A stretch of DNA of 64,000 nucleotides from the NCBI RefSeq assembly GCF_023887685.1, contig NZ_JAMWMR010000002.1, forward strand, positions 62,001 to 126,000, read 5' to 3'. Position 1 is the stretch's first letter; each line of letters starts with the position of its first letter. The translations under genes were made by a program, and so were the position numbers. Positions 28,685 to 36,900 of this stretch are shown one piece after another. The notes beneath the pieces are model-generated. The model was given only the letters and a program-made list of their open reading frames with translations, ran no database searches and was not told where the DNA came from. The stretch is from Streptomyces macrolidinus. Lineage in GTDB: Bacteria > Actinomycetota > Actinomycetes > Streptomycetales > Streptomycetaceae.

Positions 28685-28707
28685 TTGTCAGTGCCGCGCC
28701 GTACGGT
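28685..28707 (+). promoter_or_regulatory. DNA-damage (RecA-independent) promoter of ogt
   Basis: TTGTCAGTG, 8 nt (CCGCGCCG), TACGGT: a full match to TTGTCRGTG-N8-TAnnnT. Apart from one base it equals the uvrB promoter over 27 nt. The ATG begins 7 nt after the -10, so the mRNA is likely leaderless. Confidence 0.8.
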
Positions 28708-28713
28708 GGGCGC

Positions 28714-29268
28714 ATGGACAGTCATGGGCAGTACGAGCAGCAGGTGGTGTGGACCGTCACCGCCACGGACATCGGTCCGCTGCTGCTGGCCGCCACGCGC
28801 GACGGCCTGGTGAACGTGGTGTTCCACGCGACGGACGCCGTGCGCGACAGAGCGCTGGAGCGGCTGGCGTCCCGGCTCGGCGCGGAGCCCGTGGAGGACC
28901 CGGGGTCCCCGCTGCTGGCCGAGGCGATACGCCAGGTGGTGGCGTACTTCGCGGGTGAACGCCGCGACTTCGCACTCCCGCTGGACTGGTCCCTGATCGC
29001 CGGGTTCAACCGCCAGGTGCTGCGCGAGCTGGCGTCCGGAGTGCCCTACGGCACGGTGGTGGGGTACGGCGACCTGGCCGACCGGGTAGGGCAGCCGGGC
29101 GCGGCTCAGGCCGTGGGCGCGGCGATGGGCGCGAACCCGCTGCCGGTGGTGGTGCCGTGCCACCGGGTGGTCGAGAGCGACGGTGGCATCGGCGGGTTCG
29201 GGGGCGGGCTGGAGACCAAGCGGAGGCTGCTGGCGCTGGAAGGGGTGCTGCCGGAGCCGCTGTTCTGA
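28714..29268 (+). CDS. ogt: Methylated-DNA--protein-cysteine methyltransferase
   Basis: A 184-aa suicide repair protein that takes methyl groups from O6-methylguanine onto its own cysteine. The active site PCHRV is near residue 151. The DNA-binding helix-turn-helix RQVLRELASGVPYGTVVGYGDLA and the final GGFGGGLETKRRLLALEG are typical. There is no Ada N-terminal domain. ATG at 28714 is chosen over upstream in-frame codons because the damage promoter ends just before it. Confidence 0.95.
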   Translation: MDSHGQYEQQVVWTVTATDIGPLLLAATRDGLVNVVFHATDAVRDRALERLASRLGAEPVEDPGSPLLAEAIRQVVAYFAGERRDFALPLDWSLIAGFNRQVLRELASGVPYGTVVGYGDLADRVGQPGAAQAVGAAMGANPLPVVVPCHRVVESDGGIGGFGGGLETKRRLLALEGVLPEPLF

Positions 29269-29285
29269 GCCCGCGGGCCCGGCGC

Positions 29286-29648
29286 TCAGAGACTGATGTG
29301 GTAAGCCTTGCGGAGCGTCTCGTGGACCGTCCAGGTCGTACGGTCGCCCTCGCGCAGGATCGCCACATCACCCGGGCCGACCTCGAGGACGTCACCGCCC
29401 TCGACCTCGACGGTGGCGCGACCGCTGACCACCACGAACAGTTCGTTCGCCTCGGTGTCGGTGACGACACCCGGCGTGATCTGCCAGATGCCGCGCACCT
29501 GCTTGCCGTCGGAGGAGTCCCAGAGCACCTTGCCGGTCACGACCGGGTCCCCGGAGACGATCTGGGCCGGGTCGAGCGGCTCGGGCTCCAGTTCGGCGTC
29601 AGGGATGTGCACGGCGAAGGACGGGGCGGTCTGCGTCTGTGTCGTCAT
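29286..29648 (-). CDS. Cupin-domain protein
   Basis: A 120-aa single-cupin protein. The beta-barrel motifs are seen in ITPGVVTDTEANELFVVVSGRATVEVEGGDVLEVGPGDVA (residues about 57-97) and WTVHETLRKAYHI. The usual first-motif histidines are replaced, so metal binding is doubtful. It resembles the DUF861 group. ATG at 29648 is chosen over the longer frame. It converges on ogt with a 17-nt gap. Confidence 0.85.
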   Translation of the reverse strand: MTTQTQTAPSFAVHIPDAELEPEPLDPAQIVSGDPVVTGKVLWDSSDGKQVRGIWQITPGVVTDTEANELFVVVSGRATVEVEGGDVLEVGPGDVAILREGDRTTWTVHETLRKAYHISL

Positions 29649-29716
29649 GGCCGGCCACCTTAGCCGCAGGTCCTCGCCGCTCACCGCCCGGGTACGGCCG
29701 GCGCCGTCGGCGCCTG

Positions 29717-30151
29717 TTACGCGTAGTGGCGTGCCTCGATGACGTTCCCGTCCGGGTCGCGGAAGTAGAAGCTGCGCCGGGCCGGGCCACGGGCGCCGAA
29801 GGAGTCGTACGAGAGGTCCGAGACGGGAACGGCCCGGTCCTCCAGGCGGGTTCTGAGGGCCTCGAACCCGTCCCCGCTCAGGGACAGGCACACATGGTTG
29901 ACCGGGTGCCCGGCGCTCTCGGCGGCTCCGGGGAGCATCTTCATGCTCTCCATGAGGGAGAGCGGGGCGAGATCGAGGATGGACTCCTCGTTGATCCGGA
30001 CCGAGGGGAACGGTGCCTTGCCCGCGGCGAATTCATCGACCCTGACGGGCTCCAGGCCGACCGTCTCCTCGTAGAAGCCCGCGGCGGCGACCGGGTCCCG
30101 CACCCACAGGACGACATGATCGAGAACGAGGCGTGGCGTGGTGTCGGTCAT
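29717..30151 (-). CDS. VOC-family (glyoxalase/dioxygenase fold) protein
   Basis: A 144-aa vicinal-oxygen-chelate protein with two beta-alpha-beta-beta-beta units. It opens with LDHVVLWVRDPVAAAGFYEETVGLEPV (metal-ligand His in DHV) and ends with SFYFRDPDGNVIEARHY (Glu ligand). The mid-protein HVCLSL gives a further His. Substrate is unknown. Start ATG at 30151 with GGAGGC immediately upstream. Confidence 0.88.
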   Translation of the reverse strand: MTDTTPRLVLDHVVLWVRDPVAAAGFYEETVGLEPVRVDEFAAGKAPFPSVRINEESILDLAPLSLMESMKMLPGAAESAGHPVNHVCLSLSGDGFEALRTRLEDRAVPVSDLSYDSFGARGPARRSFYFRDPDGNVIEARHYA

Positions 30152-30245
30152 GCCTCCAGGCTGATGCCGTCTTCCCCCCGCGCGCAAGGTCGCCGGGATC
30201 GCGCGGAACACCGAAGGGCGCTGTGCCCGCCCGGCCGCTGCCCTG

Positions 30246-31040
30246 CTACTCCTTGCGCCCCCATGCCGAGATCATCGGTGCCGTCGCCAAGTCCATGGTG
30301 CCGGAGGCGACATGGGACAAATGCTGGTCGATCTCCTCGTCCGTGGCAAGGTCCGCGGCGACGAGCCGGTCCCGAATCTGACGGACCGTGGCGGCTTCGA
30401 GGGCCGAACAAGCCGGTGAGGCGATGGGGAAGGACGCGTCGGCCGCCACATGGCGCAGGCCCGCCTCGCGGAGCAGACGCGGGAGCCTGCGGCCGTACGA
30501 GAGGTCGGCGCCGCGGTCGGCGAGGAGCTTGCGGAAGCCGGTGCGCAGGCGGTTGGCGAGCCGTTGCTCGGGGCCGTACTCGTCCGGGCAGGCGAGCGGC
30601 TGGAGTGCCGGATCGGCGTCCTCGAGCAGCAGCCAGCCGCCGGGCCGCAGCGCCTTGATCATCGATCTCAGCGCCCGCTCCCGATCCGGTACGTGGACGA
30701 GGACGAGCCGGGCGTGGACGAGGTCGAAGCCCTCCTCCGGCGGTTCCTCCGCTCCCACGTCATGGGTGCGGATCTCGATCGGGGGGTGCGCTGCGGCCGC
30801 GGCCCACGAGGTGTCGATGTCGGTCGCGAGCACCTTGCCGGTCGGTCCGACCTTCTCGGCGAGCCAGGAGATGACGGAGGTGCCACCGGCGCCGACCTCC
30901 CAGCAGCGCCCGCCGGGTCCGATGCCGAGGTCCTCGATGTGGCGGAACGTCGTGGCGTCGAAGAGCGTGGACAGCGCGTCGAACCGTTTGCCCGCCTCGG
31001 TCTGCTGGTTGTCGAGGAGATACCCGTCGGATCGTGTCAT
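30246..31040 (-). CDS. Class I SAM-dependent methyltransferase
   Basis: A 264-aa Rossmann-fold methyltransferase. The SAM-binding motif I is CWEVGAGGTSVISWLAEKVG (residues about 46-65), motif II is KVLATDID, and the post-II block FDLVHARLVLVHVPDRE and GGWLLLEDAD are clear. Start ATG at 31040 is chosen from a longer open frame. The substrate is unknown; small-molecule type is likely. It diverges from the CorA gene. Confidence 0.87.
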   Translation of the reverse strand: MTRSDGYLLDNQQTEAGKRFDALSTLFDATTFRHIEDLGIGPGGRCWEVGAGGTSVISWLAEKVGPTGKVLATDIDTSWAAAAAHPPIEIRTHDVGAEEPPEEGFDLVHARLVLVHVPDRERALRSMIKALRPGGWLLLEDADPALQPLACPDEYGPEQRLANRLRTGFRKLLADRGADLSYGRRLPRLLREAGLRHVAADASFPIASPACSALEAATVRQIRDRLVAADLATDEEIDQHLSHVASGTMDLATAPMISAWGRKE

Positions 31041-31224
31041 ATGGGAATCATCCCAGGGCACGCCGCCCGGCCCGCGGAGAGGGTCTCTCCACGCCCATGC
31101 GGCCTCGTAGAACGGAGCGGAACATTCCGTTCCCACAGGCTTTCCCGAGGCTCGGGCCGGGCTGGCAGACTGATTTGCGGCGGCGCGGAAGGCGGCGCGA
31201 GGAGATCCACGCGAGGAGATCCAG

Positions 31225-32349
31225 ATGTCCATGGCAGGGAATCTGCGGAAGGTCGCGGGCCTCGGCGCGGTCGGCGGCCTCCGCAAGGTGGCACGGTTGG
31301 CGCGGCGTCGCACACGCGTCGACCTGAGTCACCCCGCCCGGTCGCCGCTGGGCTCCGCGGTGGTCAACTGCGTGACGTACCAGGACGGCGTGCGCGTCGG
31401 CGGCGGTGATCTGGTCAGGGCGATCGAGCGGGTCCGCAGGAGTGGCGAGGGATTCGTCTGGCTCGGGTTGAACGAGCCGACGCAGCAGGAGTTCGCGGGC
31501 ATCGCCGAACTCCTGGACCTGCATCCGCTGGCGGTCGAGGACGCGGTGGAGGCGCACCAGCGCCCGAAGCTGGAGCGTTACGGAGACACGCTGTTCGCGG
31601 TCCTCAAGACCGTCTGTTACGTGGAGCACAAGGAGTTGACCGCGACGAGCGAAGTGGTGAACACCGGCGAGATCATGGTGTTCCTCGGCGCCGACTTCGT
31701 CGTCACGGTGCGGCACGGCCGGCATGGATCGCTCGGTCCGCTGCGGGAGGAACTGGAGGCCGTCCCACACCAGTTGACCAAAGGGCCCGCCGCGGTGCTG
31801 CACGCGATCGCCGACCGGGTGGTGGACGAGTATCTGAGCGTCACGGACGCCATGCAGGCGGACATCGACCAGGTCGAGACGGATGTGTTCACGGAGAACG
31901 GGGCACGCCTGGACCCGGGCCGCATCTACCAGCTCAAGCGTGAACTGCTGGAGCTGAAGCGGGCGGTGGTGCCGCTGGATCGCCCTGTCCAGGAGCTGGC
32001 CACCCGGCCGATCCGAGGGATCGCCCCGGAGATACAGGCGTACTTCCGCGACGTCTCCGACCATCTGCAACGGGCCATCGAGCAGATAGCCGCCTTCGAC
32101 GAACTGCTCAACTCGATCCTGCAAGCGCATCTCGCGCAGGTGAGCGTCGCACAGAACGAGGACATGCGGAAGATCACGGCCTGGGCCTCGCTGATCGCGG
32201 TGCCCACCATGGTCACCGGCATGTACGGCATGAACTTCGATCACATGCCGGAGTTGCGCTGGAAGTTCGGCTACCCGCTGGTTCTGGGCGTGATAGCCGT
32301 CGCCTGTCTCGTCCTGTACCGGGGGTTCAAGCGCAACGGCTGGTTGTGA
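31225..32349 (+). CDS. CorA-family magnesium/cobalt channel
   Basis: A 374-aa CorA protein. A soluble N-terminal domain and a long helix (residues about 190-290) lead to two C-terminal membrane segments. The selectivity motif TGMYGMNF near residue 333 sits between them. The C-terminus is the basic FKRNGWL expected on the inner face. Start ATG at 31225; upstream a 13-nt direct repeat (31197-31209 and 31211-31223) duplicates the GAGGAG ribosome site. Confidence 0.95.
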   Translation: MSMAGNLRKVAGLGAVGGLRKVARLARRRTRVDLSHPARSPLGSAVVNCVTYQDGVRVGGGDLVRAIERVRRSGEGFVWLGLNEPTQQEFAGIAELLDLHPLAVEDAVEAHQRPKLERYGDTLFAVLKTVCYVEHKELTATSEVVNTGEIMVFLGADFVVTVRHGRHGSLGPLREELEAVPHQLTKGPAAVLHAIADRVVDEYLSVTDAMQADIDQVETDVFTENGARLDPGRIYQLKRELLELKRAVVPLDRPVQELATRPIRGIAPEIQAYFRDVSDHLQRAIEQIAAFDELLNSILQAHLAQVSVAQNEDMRKITAWASLIAVPTMVTGMYGMNFDHMPELRWKFGYPLVLGVIAVACLVLYRGFKRNGWL

Positions 32350-32518
32350 TCTCGGCGCGCCCCTCCCCGGGTGCGTACGGCTCCCCGAGGGCGTACGGCG
32401 CTCCTGGCTCGTGGTTGGTCGACGGCTGTCGGCCGGGTAGGACGGTGTCGACGGCTGCCAGTCCGGGCGGGCGGTCGCGCGTCCGGCCGGGCAGGGAGCG
32501 GTCGGCAAGCGGACGCGG

Positions 32519-32947
32519 TCAGCGCGTAGCGCTCTTCGCGTAGACGCTTTCGACCCATTCGGCGAGCTGACCCTCCGTCAGATGCTCGGCCAGGTCGGCT
32601 TCGCTGATCATGCCGACGAGGCGCTTGTTCTCGATGACGGGAAGCCTGCGGATCTGGTGCCCTTCCATTTCCGTGAGCACCTCGCCGATGTCGGCGTCCG
32701 AGTCGATCCAGCGCGGCGTGCCCTGGGCCATCTCGCCCGCGGTGATACGCGAGGGGTCGTGGCCCATGGCCACACAGCCCACCACGATGTCGCGGTCGGT
32801 GAGGATGCCGCAGAGCCGTTCGTTCTCGTCACTGATGGGCAGCGCACCGACGTTGAGTTCGCGCATCAGCTGGGCGGCGCGGTCCAGGGTCTCGTGAGCG
32901 GGGATCCACTGGGCACCGCGGTGCATGATTTCTCCGGCGGTGGTCAT
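32519..32947 (-). CDS. CBS-domain protein
   Basis: A 142-aa protein made of a CBS pair (Bateman module): AGEIMHRGAQWIPAHETL to LTDRDIVVGCVA, and ITAGEMAQGTPRWIDSDADI to MISEADLAEHL. Such modules bind adenine nucleotides; here there is no attached enzyme, so it probably regulates a partner. ATG at 32947 is the family start, with an AGGAGG-like site (AGGTACTTC region) upstream. The 32350-32518 gap has only imperfect short repeats. Confidence 0.9.
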   Translation of the reverse strand: MTTAGEIMHRGAQWIPAHETLDRAAQLMRELNVGALPISDENERLCGILTDRDIVVGCVAMGHDPSRITAGEMAQGTPRWIDSDADIGEVLTEMEGHQIRRLPVIENKRLVGMISEADLAEHLTEGQLAEWVESVYAKSATR

Positions 32948-33073
32948 GAAGTACCTCCTGGGCCCGGAAGGCCGGCGCGGCACGGGACGCACCGCATGTC
33001 CCGACGCCCTTCATTCTCTCCGTGTCATGAAGGGAACGCACCCGGAGCGCGGTGAGGCGGGAGCCTCGCGGGC

Positions 33074-33715
33074 TCAGCCGCTCCAGGCGGGGTGGCGCGG
33101 GTCGTCCGCGCGGATCAGTACGTCGGCGGTGGCACCCGGATCCGTCTCGGTCTCGTAGCGCTCGAAGGCGGGGAGGGTCCAGTGCTCGGACTCGGGGGTG
33201 TGTCGGCGCAGGGCGCCGGACGAGAGCCGTACATGGACGCTCAGGTCGAAGGGGAACCAATGTCGCAGCAGGAGAGGACCATGGAGCAACAGAAGTCCGC
33301 CTGGCGGGAGTTGGACGTAGGGGCTGCGGGTGGCGCGGTCGGTGAGCGGGTCCCGGAGGTCGGGCAGGACACGGCCGTCGCCGCCTGGTTCGAGGGGACC
33401 GAAGACCTCACGCCACAGCGCGCTGGCGTCGAGCCACCCGTCGTAGTAGGCGTCGGGGTCGCGATGGCCGTGCTCGAAGCGCAGGGAGGCCGGGCGCAGG
33501 AAGCCCTCGGCGTCGACGACGAGGGAGGAGCGGCCCCGTATCCGCAGTGCGTCGGACACACGCCGGGCGAGGTCGCCGGGGCGTGCGGCCGGGGCCCCGT
33601 CGAAGGCGATGCGCGGCCAGGGGCTGCCGTCGTCGGGGCTCAGGTCGAGCAGCCGGTCGGCGAGGAGGTCGCCGAGCCGTTCCCAGGTGATCGCTTCGAG
33701 TCGCACACGGCCCAT
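33074..33715 (-). CDS. Uridine kinase-like protein lacking the P-loop
   Basis: A 213-aa protein with the overall pattern of actinobacterial uridine kinase-like P-loop kinases: PRIAFDGAPAARPGDLARRV, then the acidic strand SLVVDAEGFLRPASLRFEHG, the DAYYDGWLDASALWREV substrate region and a LLLLHGPLLLRHWFPFDLSVHV strand. The GxxGxGK(S/T) loop is replaced by GAPAARPGD, so ATP hydrolysis is unlikely. ATG at 33715 is chosen because the longer frame has a low-complexity leader and reaches the divergent DUF2293 start. Function unknown. Confidence 0.7.
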   Translation of the reverse strand: MGRVRLEAITWERLGDLLADRLLDLSPDDGSPWPRIAFDGAPAARPGDLARRVSDALRIRGRSSLVVDAEGFLRPASLRFEHGHRDPDAYYDGWLDASALWREVFGPLEPGGDGRVLPDLRDPLTDRATRSPYVQLPPGGLLLLHGPLLLRHWFPFDLSVHVRLSSGALRRHTPESEHWTLPAFERYETETDPGATADVLIRADDPRHPAWSG

Positions 33716-33848
33716 GATGCCGTGCCGCGACGGCGGATCTGCGGCGCGGCCGGTGACGGTGCGCGCGAGAGGGTCGACGCGCGGCGGAGTGGACGGTCCG
33801 GCCGGGGCCGCCGCGGTCGTCGTGCCGCGGAACGGGAAGGAAGCGGTC

Positions 33849-34544
33849 ATGGCGCGGACCTCAACTCCCCCTCCCTTCAGCGGACTTCTCGTGTACCAGC
33901 CGATCCGGCGGCGGCACTGCGCCGCGTGCCGGAGCGGGCCGTTGTCCCTGTTGGTACGGGAGCAGGGGGCACCGTGGTGTCTGGACTGCGCGGAACTCGG
34001 TCATCTGGTGTTCCTGCCGCGGGGCGACACCGCGCTGACCCGGCGCTCGCAGCAGGCGAGTGCGTTGTGGACGGTGGTGGTGCGGTTCGACCGGCGCCGC
34101 GGCCGGTACGAACGGCAGGGGGTTCTCGTCGAGGAGGCCGCGCTCGCCCTGGCCGAGGAGCAGTGCCTGGCGGACGCGGAGGCGCGGCGCAGACGACGGA
34201 TACGGGACGCGCGTCGGCGGGCAGCGCAGGACACGCGGTTCACGGAGGCGTTCGCGCGCGAGGTCCAGCGGCTGTTTCCCGGGTGCCCGGCGGAGCGGGC
34301 GCGGGCGATCGCGGCGCATACGTCGGTGCGCGGCAGCGGGCGGGTCGGGCGCAGTGCGGCGGGCCGGGCGCTGTCGCCGGAAGCCGTGAGCGCGGCGGTG
34401 CGGGCGTCCGTACGGCACCTGGAGACGCCGTACGACCGGCTGCTCATGGACGGGGTGCCACGGCCGGAGGCGCGGCGGCGCATCGCGGAGGGGGTGGAGA
34501 ACGTGTTGCGGGAGTGGAGGCAAGCGCTCCATGAGACCTCGTGA
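33849..34544 (+). CDS. DUF2293-containing protein
   Basis: A 231-aa protein. The N-terminal 60 residues contain a CxxC pair set (CAACRSGPL and WCLDCAEL) that could bind zinc. A basic, Arg-rich helix follows (DAEARRRRRIRDARRRAAQ). The C-terminal half is the DUF2293 domain (FAREVQRLFPGCPAERARAIAAHT, SAAVRASVRHLETPYDRLLM). The charge suggests nucleic-acid binding, which is inference. Start ATG at 33849 with AAGGA upstream; it diverges from the kinase-like gene. Confidence 0.82.
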   Translation: MARTSTPPPFSGLLVYQPIRRRHCAACRSGPLSLLVREQGAPWCLDCAELGHLVFLPRGDTALTRRSQQASALWTVVVRFDRRRGRYERQGVLVEEAALALAEEQCLADAEARRRRRIRDARRRAAQDTRFTEAFAREVQRLFPGCPAERARAIAAHTSVRGSGRVGRSAAGRALSPEAVSAAVRASVRHLETPYDRLLMDGVPRPEARRRIAEGVENVLREWRQALHETS

Positions 34545-34592
34545 GGCCGGGCCGCGCGGGCAGCGGCGGACACGCTGTGCGCATGGCCCGTC

Positions 34593-34646
34593 CGGCGCGC
34601 GCACGGATACCGGCGCGCGCACGGATACCGGCGCGCGCATGGATAT
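34593..34646. repeat. 18-bp tandem repeat, three copies
   Basis: CGGCGCGCGCACGGATAC repeats at 34593, 34611 and 34629 (the last with two changes). It lies between the DUF2293 and DUF1772 genes. Confidence 0.85.
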
Positions 34647-34729
34647 CGGCCTCGTACGCGGCTTCGCTGGTGATCGCGCGCTGAGACCGGAAGGATCTCA
34701 AGGGTCGAAGGATCGAAACGGGGGTTCAC

Positions 34730-35209
34730 ATGATCGAAGGGCCGTACTTCACGCTGACCGTGCTGGGGGCACTCGGGACGGGGCTGATGGCGGGGGTGTT
34801 CTGCGCGTTCTCGACGTTCGTGATGAGGGGGCTCGGTTCGCTGCCGCCGACCAAGGCGGTCGCGGCGATGAACGCGATCAACCGAGCGGCGCCGAGACCG
34901 GCGTTCATGATCGTGTTCGTGGGGTCGGCGGTGCTGTGCGCCGTGCTCGCGGTGGTGACGTTCGTGGTGTGGCCCGAGGGCGCCACGGTCGAACTGCTCG
35001 TGGGAAGCGGCCTGTATCTGATAGGCGCCTTCGGGGTCACCGTCACGGCGAACGTGCCCCGCAACGCCGCGCTGCTGAAGCTGGAGCCCGGTTCCGAGGA
35101 GGCGAACGCCTACTGGCGCACGTACCTGCGCGAGTGGACGGTCTGGAACCACGTCCGCATGGTCGCGTCGGCGGGTGCGACGCTGTCCTACGTCCTCGCC
35201 CTCACCTGA
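34730..35209 (+). CDS. DUF1772 (anthrone oxygenase-like) membrane protein
   Basis: A 159-aa protein with four membrane segments. DUF1772 marks are GVFCAFSTFVMRGL in helix 1, AAMNAINRAAPRPAFM, the NVPRNAALLKLEP block and WTVWNHVRMVAS. Some relatives oxidise anthrones in polyketide pathways, but lone copies like this are usually uncharacterised. Start ATG at 34730. Confidence 0.85.
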   Translation: MIEGPYFTLTVLGALGTGLMAGVFCAFSTFVMRGLGSLPPTKAVAAMNAINRAAPRPAFMIVFVGSAVLCAVLAVVTFVVWPEGATVELLVGSGLYLIGAFGVTVTANVPRNAALLKLEPGSEEANAYWRTYLREWTVWNHVRMVASAGATLSYVLALT

Positions 35210-35303
35210 GCCGGGTCACGGTCACGGTCGCGGTCGCGTCGTATGACGGCACGAGTCGTATCGTGGCACGAAGAGACCCCTACGCGTACGCAAGGGGAAG
35301 GCC

Positions 35304-36794
35304 ATGGCCGATCCCAAGGGTTTCCTGACCACACCCCGTGAGGAATGGCCCCGCCGCCCCGTCGAGGAACGGGTGCACGACTGGGACGAGGTGTACGTCC
35401 CCGGTGCGCTGCTGCCGATCATCAGCCGTCAGGCGAACCGGTGCATGGACTGCGGGGTTCCCTTCTGCCACGCGGCCTGCCCGCTCGGGAACCTGATCCC
35501 CGAGTGGAACGGCCTGGTCTCGCGTGAGGACTGGCGGGCGGCGAGCGAGCGGCTGCACGCCACGAACAACTTCCCGGAGTTCACGGGGCGGTTGTGCCCC
35601 GCGCCGTGCGAGGCGGGGTGTGTACTGGCCATCGACCAGCCCGCGGTCACCATCAAGAACGTCGAGGTGGCGATCGCGGACCGGGCCTGGGAGGAGGGGT
35701 TCGCGCCGCCGTGTGCACCGGAGCGGCTGTCGGGGCGGACCGTCGCCGTCGTCGGATCGGGACCGGCCGGGCTCGCGGCGGCCCAGCAGCTCACACGCGC
35801 CGGGCACACGGTGGCGGTGTACGAGCGCGCGGACCGCGTCGGAGGGCTCCTGCGCTACGGGATACCGGCGTTCAAGATGGAGAAGCGGCATCTCGACCGG
35901 CGGCTGCGGCAGATGCGCGCCGAGGGGACGAAGTTCCGTACGTCGACGACCATCGGGAGGGACATAGGAGCCGAGGAGCTGCGGGCTCGCTACGACGCCG
36001 TGGTGATCGCGACGGGCGCCACCGCCTGGCGTGAACTGGACGTGCCGGGGCGGGAGTTGGCCGGTATCCAGCAGGCGATGGAGTATCTGCCGCTGGCCGA
36101 CCGGGTGTGCGAGGGGGACCTGGAGGTCTCGCCGCTGTCGGCGGCCGGCAAGCATGTCGTGATCGTGGGCGGCGGGGACACCGGCGCGGACTGTCTGGGC
36201 ACCGCGGTGCGCGAGGGCGCCGCGTCCGTGACCCAGCTCGACATCTATCCGCAGCCGGAGGCGGAACGGGACGAGGTCGGCGAGCCCTGGCCGACGTATC
36301 CGAAGGTCTACCGGCTCTCCGCCGCGCACGAGGAGGCGCGTGATCTGCGGACGGCGCCCGCGGCGGACGCGGATGCCAGGCTCTTCGCGGCGTCCACGCT
36401 CCGCTTCACGGGGGACGCGGACGGGCATGTGCGGGAGCTGCACCTGGTCGAGGTGGACGAGCGGCGCCGGCCGCTGCCGGGCTCCGGGCGGACGCTTCCC
36501 GCCGACCTCGTACTGCTCGCGCTCGGCTTCTCCGGGCCGGACCGCGCGGACGGTCTCATCGACCAGCTCGGGCTCGCGCTCGACCCGCGCGGAACGATCG
36601 CGCGCGACGAGGACTTCGCGACGAACGTCCCCGGCGTGTACGCCGCCGGGGACGCCGCGCGCGGGCAGTCGCTGATCGTCTGGGCGATCGCGGAGGGGCG
36701 GGCCGTGGCCGCGGCGGTGGACCGACGGCTGATGGGCGGGGTCTCGCACCTGCCGGCGCCGATCGGGCCGTACGACCGGCCGATGGGGGTGTAG
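35304..36794 (+). CDS. GltD-like FAD/Fe-S oxidoreductase without a GltB partner
   Basis: A 496-aa protein of the glutamate-synthase small-subunit family. The N-terminal domain has cysteines for two 4Fe-4S clusters (CMDCGVPFCHAACPLGN, GRLCPAPCEAGC). The FAD site is VAVVGSGPAGLAAAQQL (about 148-164) and the NADPH site is HVVIVGGGDTGADCLG. The C-terminal ATNVPGVYAAGDAARG closes the FAD fold. No large subunit gene is near, so it may serve another acceptor or be a spare subunit. Start ATG at 35304 with AAGGGGAAGG just upstream. Confidence 0.9.
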   Translation: MADPKGFLTTPREEWPRRPVEERVHDWDEVYVPGALLPIISRQANRCMDCGVPFCHAACPLGNLIPEWNGLVSREDWRAASERLHATNNFPEFTGRLCPAPCEAGCVLAIDQPAVTIKNVEVAIADRAWEEGFAPPCAPERLSGRTVAVVGSGPAGLAAAQQLTRAGHTVAVYERADRVGGLLRYGIPAFKMEKRHLDRRLRQMRAEGTKFRTSTTIGRDIGAEELRARYDAVVIATGATAWRELDVPGRELAGIQQAMEYLPLADRVCEGDLEVSPLSAAGKHVVIVGGGDTGADCLGTAVREGAASVTQLDIYPQPEAERDEVGEPWPTYPKVYRLSAAHEEARDLRTAPAADADARLFAASTLRFTGDADGHVRELHLVEVDERRRPLPGSGRTLPADLVLLALGFSGPDRADGLIDQLGLALDPRGTIARDEDFATNVPGVYAAGDAARGQSLIVWAIAEGRAVAAAVDRRLMGGVSHLPAPIGPYDRPMGV

Positions 36795-36860
36795 CGCGGT
36801 CGTACGGGACCCGTCACGCGGTCGTGCGGGACCAATCACGCGGCTGTACGGGACCCGTCC
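36795..36860. repeat. 22-bp tandem repeat, three copies
   Basis: Three successive 22-mers (36795, 36817, 36839) of the form CGCGGTCGTACGGGACCCGTCA start at the base after the GltD-like stop codon. Copies differ by up to four bases. No terminator hairpin is apparent in this convergent gap. Confidence 0.85.
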
Positions 36861-36900
36861 CCACGTCCCTACAGGCATCCGGGCTTTCGCTGTCCCGGAA

